From positions 1-35,155 of the forward strand of contig CANOHY010000022.1 in NCBI GenBank assembly GCA_947565915.1: a stretch of 35,155 nucleotides of DNA, read 5' to 3'. The stretch is from an uncultured Eggerthellaceae bacterium. Lineage in GTDB: Bacteria; Actinomycetota; Coriobacteriia; Coriobacteriales; Eggerthellaceae. The translations under genes and the position numbers were made by a program. Shown piece by piece: positions 1-8,076 of the stretch; within the stretch, counting starts at the first letter, position 1, and every line of letters starts with the position of its first letter. The notes beneath the pieces were generated by a model, which searched no databases, had not been told where the DNA came from, and was given only the letters and a program-made list of their open reading frames with translations.

Positions 1-21
1 AGACGTGTGCTCTTCCGATCT
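1..21. other. Illumina adapter remnant
   Basis: The first 21 bases match the 3' end of the Illumina TruSeq index/read-2 adapter (it ends GCTCTTCCGATCT), oriented towards the insert. Genomic sequence starts at base 22. Any reading frame running through this stretch is artificial for its last seven codons. Confidence 0.97.
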
Positions 22-1311
22 AGAGCGAACCCTCCGATTTCTATCGCTCAGTTTTAACGTGCCATTTAACGTGCCATTTAACGTGCCATTTAACGTGCCA
101 TTTGTACTGTCACTTGTCGGGGCATCCATTATCAGGCTCTGACCGAACGCATCGTTTCGATGGAATATGAGCTTGGTTCCGTCAGGCGTGCGCACGTACT
201 CCACCTCCATGCTAATCTCATCGCAAAGGTCCTTGATACGCTTTATCCCGGTTCCCTGCGACTCGATGTCACCGGACTTGAAGAGCGTCTGAGCTATCCT
301 CTGATTCCTCGACTTAGGAGACACGCTCTTGCCCGCAAGATGCTCGGCCGGGTCCTGGCCCTCAACGAACCAGCCTGGGCTTATGATCTCGACGGCATCG
401 TTGAATATCTCGACCATCACGGCACTACCGCGTTCCCAGTCGCGATGAGCGTAGGCGTTCATCAGCCCTTCGTGGAGGGCTTTGATCGGAATCTCTGGGT
501 ATACGTCACTAGCTCCTGGCACGGCAGTGTCCACTCGGCTTCGCGTGTTCGATATGACGAACATCTCTGCATGCCTCACCAGGTCGAAGAGCACGCCATC
601 CTCATGTTGAAGCCCCACGATGTCCGTCCGGGAATGATTCGTGAATACGCCCATCTTCAGGTCGGTTGTGGCAGACGGGCAGAATAGCGCAGCTCCGGCA
701 TTGAGAAGCATGCCGTTCTTCACGAGTCCAAGGCGCTCAAGGGCATCCTGGACGGTGGAGAAGTCAAAGGCGATCCTTCCTTTCTCGCGCCCGCGCTCGA
801 CGAATTTGCGAAGCGTTTCCTCGTCAACATCTGCGACGGTTTTGTCAGAGATGCGGCCATCCCAGGGATTGATGCGATTCTCAGCCTCCCTGAACTGTGC
901 GCGCAATTCCTCGGGGCGCATGAGCACGTCCTCGTCCGCGACTCGAATGCGATACTTTCCCGAACAAGAATATGGGGCGGTATCGCCCTCAAATGCCACC
1001 TTGACATAGCTTTTTCCATCAGGCGTCTTCTCATGAGTTATCGAAGGATAGATCGAAGGTTCGATGTGATTGCCGATGGCCTGGCTGATCTCGCGAAGAG
1101 TAGACTCGGAAACGTCTTGCCCGCACACCTCGCCATCTTTGAGAACGCCGAAGTACAGCTCACCTGCACCATGTTTGTTCAGGATAGAGGCAATAGACGC
1201 CATACCCTCCTTCATCTCTGAAGTGGACTTCTTGAACTCTCTCTGCTCGTTTTCGCTTCCTAGATTCATTGGCTTCACCGAACCAACTTGGTCGAGATTG
1301 TTACCAACCAT
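22..1311 (-). CDS. AlbA_2 (Schlafen-type) and GHKL ATPase domain protein, 3' end missing
   Basis: About 430 codons are open from an ATG at 1311 to the contig edge with no stop, so the true C-terminus is missing. Residues of roughly 18-135 resemble the AlbA_2/Schlafen putative nucleic-acid-binding domain (E-Q-R-E-F-K-K-S near the start, then ILNKHGAGELYFGV). Residues of roughly 270-370 match the RecG-like HATPase_c_4 module: EGLMNAYAHRD with Asn285 as N-box, IFNDAVEIISPGW, and a QGTGIKRI glycine loop near residue 350. A tandem NGTL linker follows, which in this family usually leads to a C-terminal winged helix; that part is lost. In-frame alternative start: ATG at 1269, preceded by GGTG. Family members are probable transcriptional regulators or defence-associated proteins; no specific role can be assigned. 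It stands alone behind purH and is less GC-rich in feel than its neighbours, so it is probably accessory. Confidence 0.85.
53..103. repeat. 12-bp in-frame tandem repeat, four copies
   Basis: Four perfect copies of TTTAACGTGCCA run from 53 to 100, followed by the first three bases of a fifth. Read on the minus strand in the ATPase gene frame they encode (Asn-Gly-Thr-Leu)n. Since 12 is a multiple of three, slippage would lengthen or shorten a linker without breaking the frame. Lying within 35 bp of the contig end, the repeat may also have helped to stop the assembly. Confidence 0.93.
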
Positions 1312-1339
1312 CCTTACTATGGAGCCCTGTGAGGCTCAT
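1301..1339 (-). CDS. Possible 12-codon leader peptide overlapping the ATPase gene start
   Basis: The reading frame MSLTGLHSKDGW starts at an ATG preceded by AGGTGGAAAGG, a better ribosome-binding site than that of the ATPase gene itself. It ends in TAA 11 nt inside the ATPase frame. The arrangement would allow translational coupling. A small hairpin (GAGCC/GGCTC) lies over its first codons. It is too short to judge by coding statistics and may be chance. Confidence 0.2.
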   Translation of the reverse strand: MSLTGLHSKDGW

Positions 1340-1355
1340 CCTTTCCACCTAGCTG

Positions 1356-1562
1356 AAAAAGCTATTGTAGGGCCTATAATTCGAACGTCCCGGGACCGAA
1401 TAGGCCTCTTGCGCCATGAAGGACCGGGAAAGTTCGAGAATCAAGCTTCCCTCTCGTGAAAGCGGTTGTGGGGTTTGAGATTCGCGCGTCCCGGGACCGA
1501 ATAGGCCTCTTGCGCCATGAGGGACCGGGAAAGCGTGAAGATCAAGCCCCACAATCCGCTTT
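1356..1562. repeat. Two tandem ~100-bp structured repeat units downstream of purH
   Basis: Unit A (about 1356-1456) and unit B (1459-1562) share a 47-bp core (1386-1432 and 1487-1533) that differs at one base. Each core has TCCCGG/CCGGGA arms. Outside the core the units diverge, yet each still folds on itself. In unit B the two arms AAAGCGG-TTGTGGGG and CCCCACAA-CCGCTTT extend the stem to nearly 38 bp with few mismatches, beginning at the purH stop codon. In unit A the arms closest to the core are TTCGAAC and GTTCGA, in unit B TTCGCGC and GCGTGAA. The sequence is gene-free; small frames across it look incidental. It may serve as a purH transcript end, a REP/MITE-like element, or both. Confidence 0.8.
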
Positions 1563-3124
1563 TAGTGGCGGAAGTGGCGATGATTGGTGAACACCATCGC
1601 AATCCCATGCTCGTCGCAAGCTTGGATGCACTCCTCGTCGCGAATGGAGCCACCGGGTTGGATGATGGCGGTAATGCCATAGCTTGCCAGCACGTCAACG
1701 TTGTCGCGGAACGGGAAGAAGGCATCCGAAGCGGCAACGGCGCCCTTGCACGCATCACCAGCACGCTTGCAGGCAATCTCGGCAGAATCCACGCGATTCG
1801 GCTGGCCAGGGCCCATGCCGATGCCAGCACGATCCTTTGCAACAAGGATGGCGTTGGACTTCACACCTTTCACAACTTTCCAGGCGAACAATAAGTCGTC
1901 CATCTCGGCAGGGGTGGGCTTGCGCTTGGTGGGAACGGTGAAGGTGGCAGGATCCTCATCGACCCTATCCACATCTTGGATGAGCACGCCACCATCGATC
2001 GTGCGAAACTCGAGCTGAACGCCTTGCGCATCGATGCCATCGGTCGCAAGCACCCGGAGGTTCGGCTTCTCGCGCAGAAGCTCAAGCGCCTTGGGCTCGA
2101 AATCGGGCGCTATGAGCACTTCCACGAAGAGCTTCTCGTTGTTGATATGCTCTACCATCTCAGCGCTCACCGTTCGATTCGCAGCGATGATGCCGCCGTA
2201 GGCGCTCTTGGGGTCGCAAGCGAAGGCGCGGTCGAATGCCTCGGCGATGGTGGCAGCTTCCGCCGACCCGCAAGGGTTCTGATGCTTCAAGATAACCACC
2301 CCGGGCTCGTCGAACTCGCGCACGATGGCCCAGCAAGCGTCGGTATCGAGCAGATTGTTGTAAGAAAGCGGCTTGCCATTCAGCTGCTGCGCATTCGCAA
2401 TGGAATGAGGCGATGCATCGGCACTGCGATAGAAGGCTGCTTCCTGATGCGGGTTCTCGCCATAGCGAAGGTCTTGCTGCTTGCGCAACTGCATGTTGGC
2501 CACATCGGGGAACTTCTCCACCCGTTGCATCTGAGCTGCCATCCAGCGCGCAATGGTGGTGTCGTAGGCACCAGTGATACGAAACACATCAAGCGCCAGG
2601 GCAGCGCGCATCTCACGACGCGTTGCTCCCCCGTGCGCGCGCATCTCATCCAGTACGGCATCGTAGGTGGCGGGGTCAGTCACCACGGTGACCGATTCGA
2701 AGTTCTTCGCAGCGCTGCGCAGCATGGAAGGCCCGCCGATGTCGATGTTCTCGATGCACGTATCGAAATCGGCACCGCTTTCCACCGTCTTCTCGAAGGC
2801 GTAGAGATTCACCACCACCATGTCGATCATGTCGATGCCGTGCTCGGCTGCCTGCGCCATGTGCTCAGGGTTGTCGCGCTTCGCAAGAAGGCCCCCATGC
2901 ACCAGAGGATGCAGCGTCTTCACGCGGCCATCCATCATCTCGGGAAAATGGGTCACGTCGTCGATGGGAGTAACAGGCACGCCCGCCTCGGCAATGATGC
3001 GCGCGGTTCCACCGGTCGAGATGATCTGAACGCCGAACTCGTCGCTCAAGGCGCGAGCGAACTCGGCCACGCCCGTCTTGTCGGTAACGGATATCAATGC
3101 GCGCTTGATCTTTGGATCTGCCAT
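1562..3124 (-). CDS. purH: Bifunctional AICAR transformylase / IMP cyclohydrolase
   Basis: PurH catalyses the last two steps of IMP synthesis: formyl transfer from 10-formyl-THF to AICAR, then ring closure. The N-terminal cyclohydrolase domain (MGS-like fold) shows ISVTDKTG, ISTGGTA and MDGRVKTLHP within the first 80 residues. The C-terminal transformylase domain shows LRYGENPHQ, the catalytic KHQNPCG, SDAFFPFRD and QPGGSIRD. At 520 residues it has the normal family length. The ATG at 3124 sits 7 nt behind GAGGAAGG; an in-frame GTG one codon upstream is closer than ideal. It lies 33 nt after coaD as the last gene of the asp23-fakA-recG-rsmD-coaD-purH run. No other purine gene is nearby. The structured repeats begin at its stop codon and may end its transcript. 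Confidence 0.97.
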   Translation of the reverse strand: MADPKIKRALISVTDKTGVAEFARALSDEFGVQIISTGGTARIIAEAGVPVTPIDDVTHFPEMMDGRVKTLHPLVHGGLLAKRDNPEHMAQAAEHGIDMIDMVVVNLYAFEKTVESGADFDTCIENIDIGGPSMLRSAAKNFESVTVVTDPATYDAVLDEMRAHGGATRREMRAALALDVFRITGAYDTTIARWMAAQMQRVEKFPDVANMQLRKQQDLRYGENPHQEAAFYRSADASPHSIANAQQLNGKPLSYNNLLDTDACWAIVREFDEPGVVILKHQNPCGSAEAATIAEAFDRAFACDPKSAYGGIIAANRTVSAEMVEHINNEKLFVEVLIAPDFEPKALELLREKPNLRVLATDGIDAQGVQLEFRTIDGGVLIQDVDRVDEDPATFTVPTKRKPTPAEMDDLLFAWKVVKGVKSNAILVAKDRAGIGMGPGQPNRVDSAEIACKRAGDACKGAVAASDAFFPFRDNVDVLASYGITAIIQPGGSIRDEECIQACDEHGIAMVFTNHRHFRH

Positions 3125-3157
3125 CACGATTCCTTCCTCGCATCCACTGGGAACACT

Positions 3158-3640
3158 TTAGCGCAGTCCGAACTTCTCATCGAGTGCCCGCACAACCTCG
3201 GGCGGCACGAAGCGGTCAACATTCCCGCCCAAGCTTGCCACCTCGCGCACGATGGACGACGAAAGGTACATGTACTGAGGCGGCGACATGATGAAAATGG
3301 TATCCAAGTCATCGGCCAGCTGGTAGTTGAGCGCCGACATCTGAAACTCGTACTCGAAATCGGTGATGGCGCGCAGCCCCCTGATAAGCGCCCGTGCGCC
3401 CATCTCATGAGCGAAATCGACGAGCAAGCCATCGAAGGACCTCACCTCCACGTTGGGAAGGTTCTGCGTAACCACCCTCACCAGCTCGGTGCGCTCTTCA
3501 AGCGTGAACAGCGGATGCTTTTCAGGCGAGGCCGCAACTGCCACCACAACCTCATCGCTCAGCTGCGAAGCACGCGTGATTATGTCGAGGTGCCCATAGG
3601 TAATGGGGTCGAACGTGCCCGGGGTGAGAACTCGTTTCAT
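3158..3640 (-). CDS. coaD: Phosphopantetheine adenylyltransferase
   Basis: This enzyme transfers AMP from ATP to 4'-phosphopantetheine, the penultimate step of coenzyme A synthesis. The nucleotidyltransferase signature TPGTFDPITYGH occupies residues 6-17 with the T-x-G-H element at its end, and the C-terminal YLSSSIVREVASLGGN motif is intact. At 160 residues it has the typical length. Its ATG overlaps the stop of rsmD in an ATGA arrangement. The rsmD-coaD pair is one of the most conserved bacterial gene pairs, which strengthens both calls. Confidence 0.97.
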   Translation of the reverse strand: MKRVLTPGTFDPITYGHLDIITRASQLSDEVVVAVAASPEKHPLFTLEERTELVRVVTQNLPNVEVRSFDGLLVDFAHEMGARALIRGLRAITDFEYEFQMSALNYQLADDLDTIFIMSPPQYMYLSSSIVREVASLGGNVDRFVPPEVVRALDEKFGLR

Positions 3641-4212
3641 GGCTTCTCCCTCAATAGCGTTATCCTCGTTTTTCCGTACTTCTTCTGTGCGATCACTTCG
3701 AATCCCGCTTGCTGGGCCAACGCTGCTGCGGCTTCCACCTCGGTTGCCGCATGCTCGTAGCTCACGATGGCATCGCTTGCCAGAGCGCCTTTCGAGCGCA
3801 AAAGCTCCAGAAACGCCATGACGTCTGCAACCGGCATCTTGTACGGCGGGTCCAGCAAAACCAAATCGTAGGGGCTTCCCGGCAGCACAGGGATCTTCTC
3901 AAGCACGTTCACGCAACGCAATTCAGCCGCATCAGCAGCACCCAGCGATTCGACATTCGCCCTGATAGCCTGCTGGGCAGCACGGTCGCAGTCGCAAAGC
4001 ACAGCCTTTCGTGCCCCGCGCGAAAGCGCTTCCAGCCCCAGAGCGCCTGATCCCGCGAAGGCGTCGAGCACCACGGCTCCCTCCAAGTCGCCGCGCAAGC
4101 TGTACAGGCTGCTGAACAGCGCCTCGCGCACGCGATCGATGGTTGGGCGCGTTGCCTTGCTCTCGGGCGGAGTTAAGGGACGGCCTCGATAGGCGCCTGC
4201 TACGATTCGCAC
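3637..4212 (-). CDS. rsmD: 16S rRNA (guanine966-N2)-methyltransferase
   Basis: RsmD methylates G966 of 16S rRNA using S-adenosylmethionine. The AdoMet-binding loop VLDAFAGSGALGLEALSRGA and the catalytic LLDPPY motif are clear. The start is placed at a GTG at 4212 (MRIVAGAYRGRPL), preceded by AAGGAGG at a good distance. Upstream extension of the frame, up to about 34 more codons, overlaps recG deeply and shows no family similarity. With this start the protein has 191 residues, normal for the family, and overlaps the recG stop by 13 nt, so it is probably translationally coupled to recG. Its own stop overlaps coaD. Confidence 0.95.
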   Translation of the reverse strand: MRIVAGAYRGRPLTPPESKATRPTIDRVREALFSSLYSLRGDLEGAVVLDAFAGSGALGLEALSRGARKAVLCDCDRAAQQAIRANVESLGAADAAELRCVNVLEKIPVLPGSPYDLVLLDPPYKMPVADVMAFLELLRSKGALASDAIVSYEHAATEVEAAAALAQQAGFEVIAQKKYGKTRITLLREKP

Positions 4213-6386
4213 GAGGCCTCCTTGAGCGCACAGGCCATCTCGCGGGCGAGCGGCTTGTGCAAATCCTCTTGCAGAAGAGGGTCCTCGTCCATGATGGCGC
4301 GCGCATCCGACCATGCAGCTTCGATGAGCTCCTTATCGCGCATCACATTGACCAGCTTGAGCAGCGAAGCACCATGTTGCCTATTGCCCAAGATATCCCC
4401 TTCTCGTCGAAGCGACAGGTCGTAGGCAGCCAACTCGAAGCCGTCTTCAGTAGATTCCATGGCAGCAAGGCGCTGCACGGCGACATCGCTGCGGTTGCCC
4501 GACACCAAGTATACCTGCCCGGGCAATTCGGCGCGCCCAACGCGGCCTCGCAACTGATGCAGCTGCGACAAGCCGAACCGGTCGGCATCTTCCACAATCA
4601 TCACCGTGGCATTGGGCACATCCACTCCAACCTCGATGATGGTGGTAGCAACGAGAACTTGCGTCTGCCCGCTTCGGAAGCTCTCCATAACCTCCGACTT
4701 TTGCGCCGAGGGCATCTTGCCATGCAGCAAGCCCACGTTGAATTCCGGGAACACCTTGCGCTGCAGGAACTCGGCCTCACCTTGGGCAGCGGCAAGAGGC
4801 GCCTGCATCATGTCGCTGTCATCTTCAACCTGAATCACCTCATAGGCCTCGACAGGCGCATCTCCGACTTGCGCCGCTTCGTCATCCTCGAGCTTCTGAG
4901 GCTTCACGCCCACAAGCGGGCACACCACATACACCTGCTGCCCTGCCTCGAGTGCCTTGCGCGCAGCATCGAAGGCAAAGCCCTTCTCGTCGTCGCCAAG
5001 CACCTTGGTGGTGCGCCCCGACGCCTCATGCGGTCGCTCTTTGATATACGAGAGCGTCATGTCGCCGAAAAGAGCGCGTGCGAGCGTGCGCGGGATGGGC
5101 GTGGCCGTAAGATAGAGCTCGTCGGCATTAGCCGCTTTGTCCAGAAGCGCCTGGCGCTGCTCCACACCGAAGCGCTGCTGCTCGTCGACGATGACCAAGC
5201 TGCAGTGCTTGGGCTGCACGTCTTCCTCGAGAAGCGCATGGGTTCCGAAGACGACGTCGATCGTACCGTCTCCCAAACCATCGATGATTCGCTCGCGCTC
5301 ATCGCGTGGCGTCGATCCCGTAAGCAACGCCACCGCGGCACCCGCCTTTGCCAGAAGCGAGCCAATGCTCTGCATGTGCTGCGAAGCGAGCATTTCGGTC
5401 GGCGCCATCAGAAGCGCTTGGCAACCGGTGTCCTTTGCCGCAGCGATGGCGAAGGCGGCAACGATGGTCTTGCCCGTGCCCACATCGCCAAGGAGCATGT
5501 GGTTCATAAGGGAATCCGCAGCCATGCGAGCAAGGATGTCGTCTCTTGCTTGCGACTGCTCCGAGGTGAGCTCGAAGGGAAATGCAGCATCGAGCGCACT
5601 CATCGTGGCGCCATCCGTCACATGGGAAACAGGCAAAGCATCCTGGGCACGCTGCTCGGTTTCGCGCATGAGCGAGAGCTCAAGGAGCAGCACCTCCTCG
5701 TAAGCAAGCCGCCGACGCGCCTGGACTTGTTCGTCCATCGTGCGCGGGAAGTGGATGCAAGCAAGCGCATTCTGCTTGCTCATCAGCCGATACTTCATGC
5801 GCAGCTGCAAGGGCAGCGGGTCGATGAATCCGCGAATCTCGAGAATCGCATTGGACATCAGCCGTCGCATCAGGCCAGCCTTGATGCCTGCCGTGAGGGG
5901 ATGCACGGGCAGCACCACGCCCGTAAAGAGCGCCTCTTCACCTTCAAGCGATTCGATATAGGGGTTCGTCATGCGCTTGAACCCGTAGTTGAACTCCACT
6001 TTCCCCGACACCGCAACCGGCATGCCGGGCTTTAGCTGGTCAGCCAGCCAAGGTTGACGAAAGGCAGTGATGATCAAAGTGCCGGTATCGTCGGTAACGG
6101 TGACTTCGGCAAGCACCATGCGCGGCTTGGGCTTCTTCACCTTCACCTCGTGCACCCTTGCTTTGATGGTGCACGTCTGCCCGATGCGTGCCGAGGCAAT
6201 GGTGGCCACCTGCGACATGTCGATGTAGCGACGAGGATAGCTTGCCAGCAAGTCGCGCACCGTGCAGATGCCCATCTTGCGCAGCAGCTGAGCTCGCTTG
6301 GCGCTTACCAAGGGAACCGTGGTGACAGGTGCATCAAGGCTGAGCGTTGCCTTCAAGCGATCGTAGTGTGCAGCAGGGCTTTCCAC
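4200..6386 (-). CDS. recG: ATP-dependent DNA helicase RecG
   Basis: RecG is a monomeric double-stranded DNA translocase that remodels stalled forks, D-loops and R-loops. The wedge/OB region (about residues 55-160) precedes the helicase domains: Walker A GDVGTGKT at 300-307, DEQQ at 401-404, TATPIPRT, and LVATTIIEVGVDVPNA, then QLRGRVGR. At 728 residues it is slightly long, mostly because of an acidic segment between about 497 and 535 (LEDDEAAQ, VEDDSD) where most RecG proteins have a shorter loop. The Walker B box reads DEQQRFGV where family members I know have DEQHRFGV. The GTG start follows the fakA TAG stop with no spacer and only a weak ribosome-binding site, suggesting coupling. Its neighbours asp23-fakA upstream and rsmD-coaD downstream are the usual ones in Gram-positives. 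Confidence 0.96.
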   Translation of the reverse strand: MESPAAHYDRLKATLSLDAPVTTVPLVSAKRAQLLRKMGICTVRDLLASYPRRYIDMSQVATIASARIGQTCTIKARVHEVKVKKPKPRMVLAEVTVTDDTGTLIITAFRQPWLADQLKPGMPVAVSGKVEFNYGFKRMTNPYIESLEGEEALFTGVVLPVHPLTAGIKAGLMRRLMSNAILEIRGFIDPLPLQLRMKYRLMSKQNALACIHFPRTMDEQVQARRRLAYEEVLLLELSLMRETEQRAQDALPVSHVTDGATMSALDAAFPFELTSEQSQARDDILARMAADSLMNHMLLGDVGTGKTIVAAFAIAAAKDTGCQALLMAPTEMLASQHMQSIGSLLAKAGAAVALLTGSTPRDERERIIDGLGDGTIDVVFGTHALLEEDVQPKHCSLVIVDEQQRFGVEQRQALLDKAANADELYLTATPIPRTLARALFGDMTLSYIKERPHEASGRTTKVLGDDEKGFAFDAARKALEAGQQVYVVCPLVGVKPQKLEDDEAAQVGDAPVEAYEVIQVEDDSDMMQAPLAAAQGEAEFLQRKVFPEFNVGLLHGKMPSAQKSEVMESFRSGQTQVLVATTIIEVGVDVPNATVMIVEDADRFGLSQLHQLRGRVGRAELPGQVYLVSGNRSDVAVQRLAAMESTEDGFELAAYDLSLRREGDILGNRQHGASLLKLVNVMRDKELIEAAWSDARAIMDEDPLLQEDLHKPLAREMACALKEASCES

Positions 6387-8018
6387 CTATTCGAGCGAGA
6401 ACACGAGCGGATAGAGGGGCTGCTCGCCACGTTGGCAGTCTAGTTCGAGATCCTCGTAATGCTCTTCGATGCTGGCCGCAAGCGCTTCGAGCTGCTCGTC
6501 GGACATATCCTCGCCAGCGAGCAACGTGCAAGTATCAGCGTCCTCGGCATCCATGCTGGCCAGCAAATCAAGGGTGACCCCGATAAGATCCTTGCCAACA
6601 GCATCTATGGAACCATCCGCTATGCCAATCACGTCGCCCTCGGCAATGGGATTGCCCTTGGAATCGTGCGAATCCTTGATGGCCGTGGTTACCTCGCCCG
6701 TCTTCACCTCTGCGAAGGCGTCGGTCATCGATTCGATATTCTCGTCGAGTGATGCATCCGCATCGTAGCCAAAGAGCGCCGAGAAAGCCTGTGGAACGCT
6801 CTTGGTGGCCACCACGCCGCAGTTCACTTCCGCCAATTCAGCAGCGCTGTTGGCCGCCATCACGATGTTCGAGTTATCCGGCAAGATGATGACGTTGTCG
6901 GCATGAGTCTTGTTGACCGCATCCAGAAGGTCGGCAGTGGAAGGATTCATGGTTTGGCCACCCGACACCACCACGTCCACGCCAAGGCTCTCCAGAATCT
7001 TCGCATTGCCTTCGCCTGCGGCTACCGCAACCAGCCCAAAGTGCTTGCGCTGGGATTCCTCCTTTTCGGCAAGCAGCTTCTCGTTGCGCTCCACGCTCTG
7101 GAGGTCCATGTTATGGATGAACACTTCGAACACCTGGCCGCGATCGAGGAAGTATGCGAGAACCTCATCGGGGCGATTCGAATGCACATGCACCTTGAAG
7201 CGCGGATTCGTTCCCACACACAGCTCGCAATCGCCCATGGTGCCCAAGAAGTCCAAGGCCTCATCTTTGTCGAGGGTATCCGAGTGCACCAGAAACTCGT
7301 TGCAGTAACGGTATTGGGAACCTTCCCAGTCGTTGATCTGCTCTATCTCCACACGTGGGGCTGTGGCGGGATCGAACTCGAAAGCACGCCCCGCTGCCGC
7401 ATCGCGACCGAGCAGCGCCGACACGAAGCTGTCGAAGAGGATAGCCAAACCGAAGCCGCCGGCATCCACTACGTTGTTCTCTTTCAGCACGGGCAAGAGC
7501 TCTGGTGTTCGCTGCACCGAAGCATAGGCTTCGGCCACGATGGCATCGAGCGCTTCCTCAAGCGAAAGCTCTGATTCCACTGCCTGAGCTGCCGCAGTGG
7601 CAGAGTCGCGCAGCACGGTGAGGATGGTGCCCTCGACTGGCTTGCGCACAGCCTGGAACGACACCTCTACCGAACGAGCGAATGCCCTGGCAACAGCCTG
7701 GGTATCGAAGGCCTGCGCATCCACCATGCCCTCGCAAATGCCGCGAAGGATCTGCGACGTGATAACGCCCGAGTTCCCGCGTGCGCCCATAAGCGCGCCT
7801 GTCGTGATGGCGCGGCCGATATCCTCGATCGACTCGTTCTGCGGAAGCGCGGCAAGGTTCTTTACCACCGAGTCCAGCGTGAGCGACATGTTCGTTCCGG
7901 TATCGCCGTCGGGCACGGGAAACACGTTCAGGCGATTGATCTCCTCTTTGCGCTCCGAGAGCGTCTGGCTGGTGCTTGCAATGGCGCTCAATACCTGCGG
8001 GATGTTTATATTTGGCAT
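6387..8018 (-). CDS. fakA: Fatty acid kinase catalytic subunit FakA-like (YloV/DAK2 family)
   Basis: FakA phosphorylates fatty acids held by a FakB protein so that they can enter phospholipid synthesis. The DhaL/DAK2-type ATP-binding signature NVFPVPDGDTGTNM is at residues 31-44, followed by GARGNSGVITSQ and a second conserved stretch, NNVVDAGGFGLAIL. The middle and C-terminal domains carry CEFCVGTN-like DCELCVGTN, KVHVHSNRP, VVSGGQTMNPST and ILPDNSNIVMAA, all typical of YloV proteins. At 543 residues it has the normal length. It lies 58 nt after the asp23 gene and abuts recG. No fakB is in the window, and plsY and plsC, the downstream acyltransferases, are encoded elsewhere in it. The family is clear; the fatty acid substrate is inferred. 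Confidence 0.92.
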   Translation of the reverse strand: MPNINIPQVLSAIASTSQTLSERKEEINRLNVFPVPDGDTGTNMSLTLDSVVKNLAALPQNESIEDIGRAITTGALMGARGNSGVITSQILRGICEGMVDAQAFDTQAVARAFARSVEVSFQAVRKPVEGTILTVLRDSATAAAQAVESELSLEEALDAIVAEAYASVQRTPELLPVLKENNVVDAGGFGLAILFDSFVSALLGRDAAAGRAFEFDPATAPRVEIEQINDWEGSQYRYCNEFLVHSDTLDKDEALDFLGTMGDCELCVGTNPRFKVHVHSNRPDEVLAYFLDRGQVFEVFIHNMDLQSVERNEKLLAEKEESQRKHFGLVAVAAGEGNAKILESLGVDVVVSGGQTMNPSTADLLDAVNKTHADNVIILPDNSNIVMAANSAAELAEVNCGVVATKSVPQAFSALFGYDADASLDENIESMTDAFAEVKTGEVTTAIKDSHDSKGNPIAEGDVIGIADGSIDAVGKDLIGVTLDLLASMDAEDADTCTLLAGEDMSDEQLEALAASIEEHYEDLELDCQRGEQPLYPLVFSLE

Positions 8019-8076
8019 CTGGCGTCTTCCTTCAGATCTGACTTCACACGATAAGCGAACGCGACCGTTCGGCTAT

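Noticed and set aside
53..103. CRISPR array from the short tandem repeats at the left end
   Set aside because: The units are 12 bp, directly adjacent without spacers, and lie in frame within a coding region.
1349..1845. Small minus-strand frames with a repeated MAQEAYSVPGR peptide
   Set aside because: The peptide arises in two different frames of the duplicated core downstream of purH, one of them running into purH itself. Diverged, self-pairing flanks fit a nucleic acid structure better than coding.
1976..3760. Long plus-strand open frame of 594 codons opposite purH and coaD
   Set aside because: It is antisense to two well-recognised enzymes. Its translation is rich in His, Arg and Leu with no known motif, as expected for an antisense frame in GC-rich DNA.
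4143..6035. Plus-strand open frame of 630 codons opposite recG
   Set aside because: RecG motifs run the full length of the minus strand; the plus frame has no recognisable domain and biased composition.
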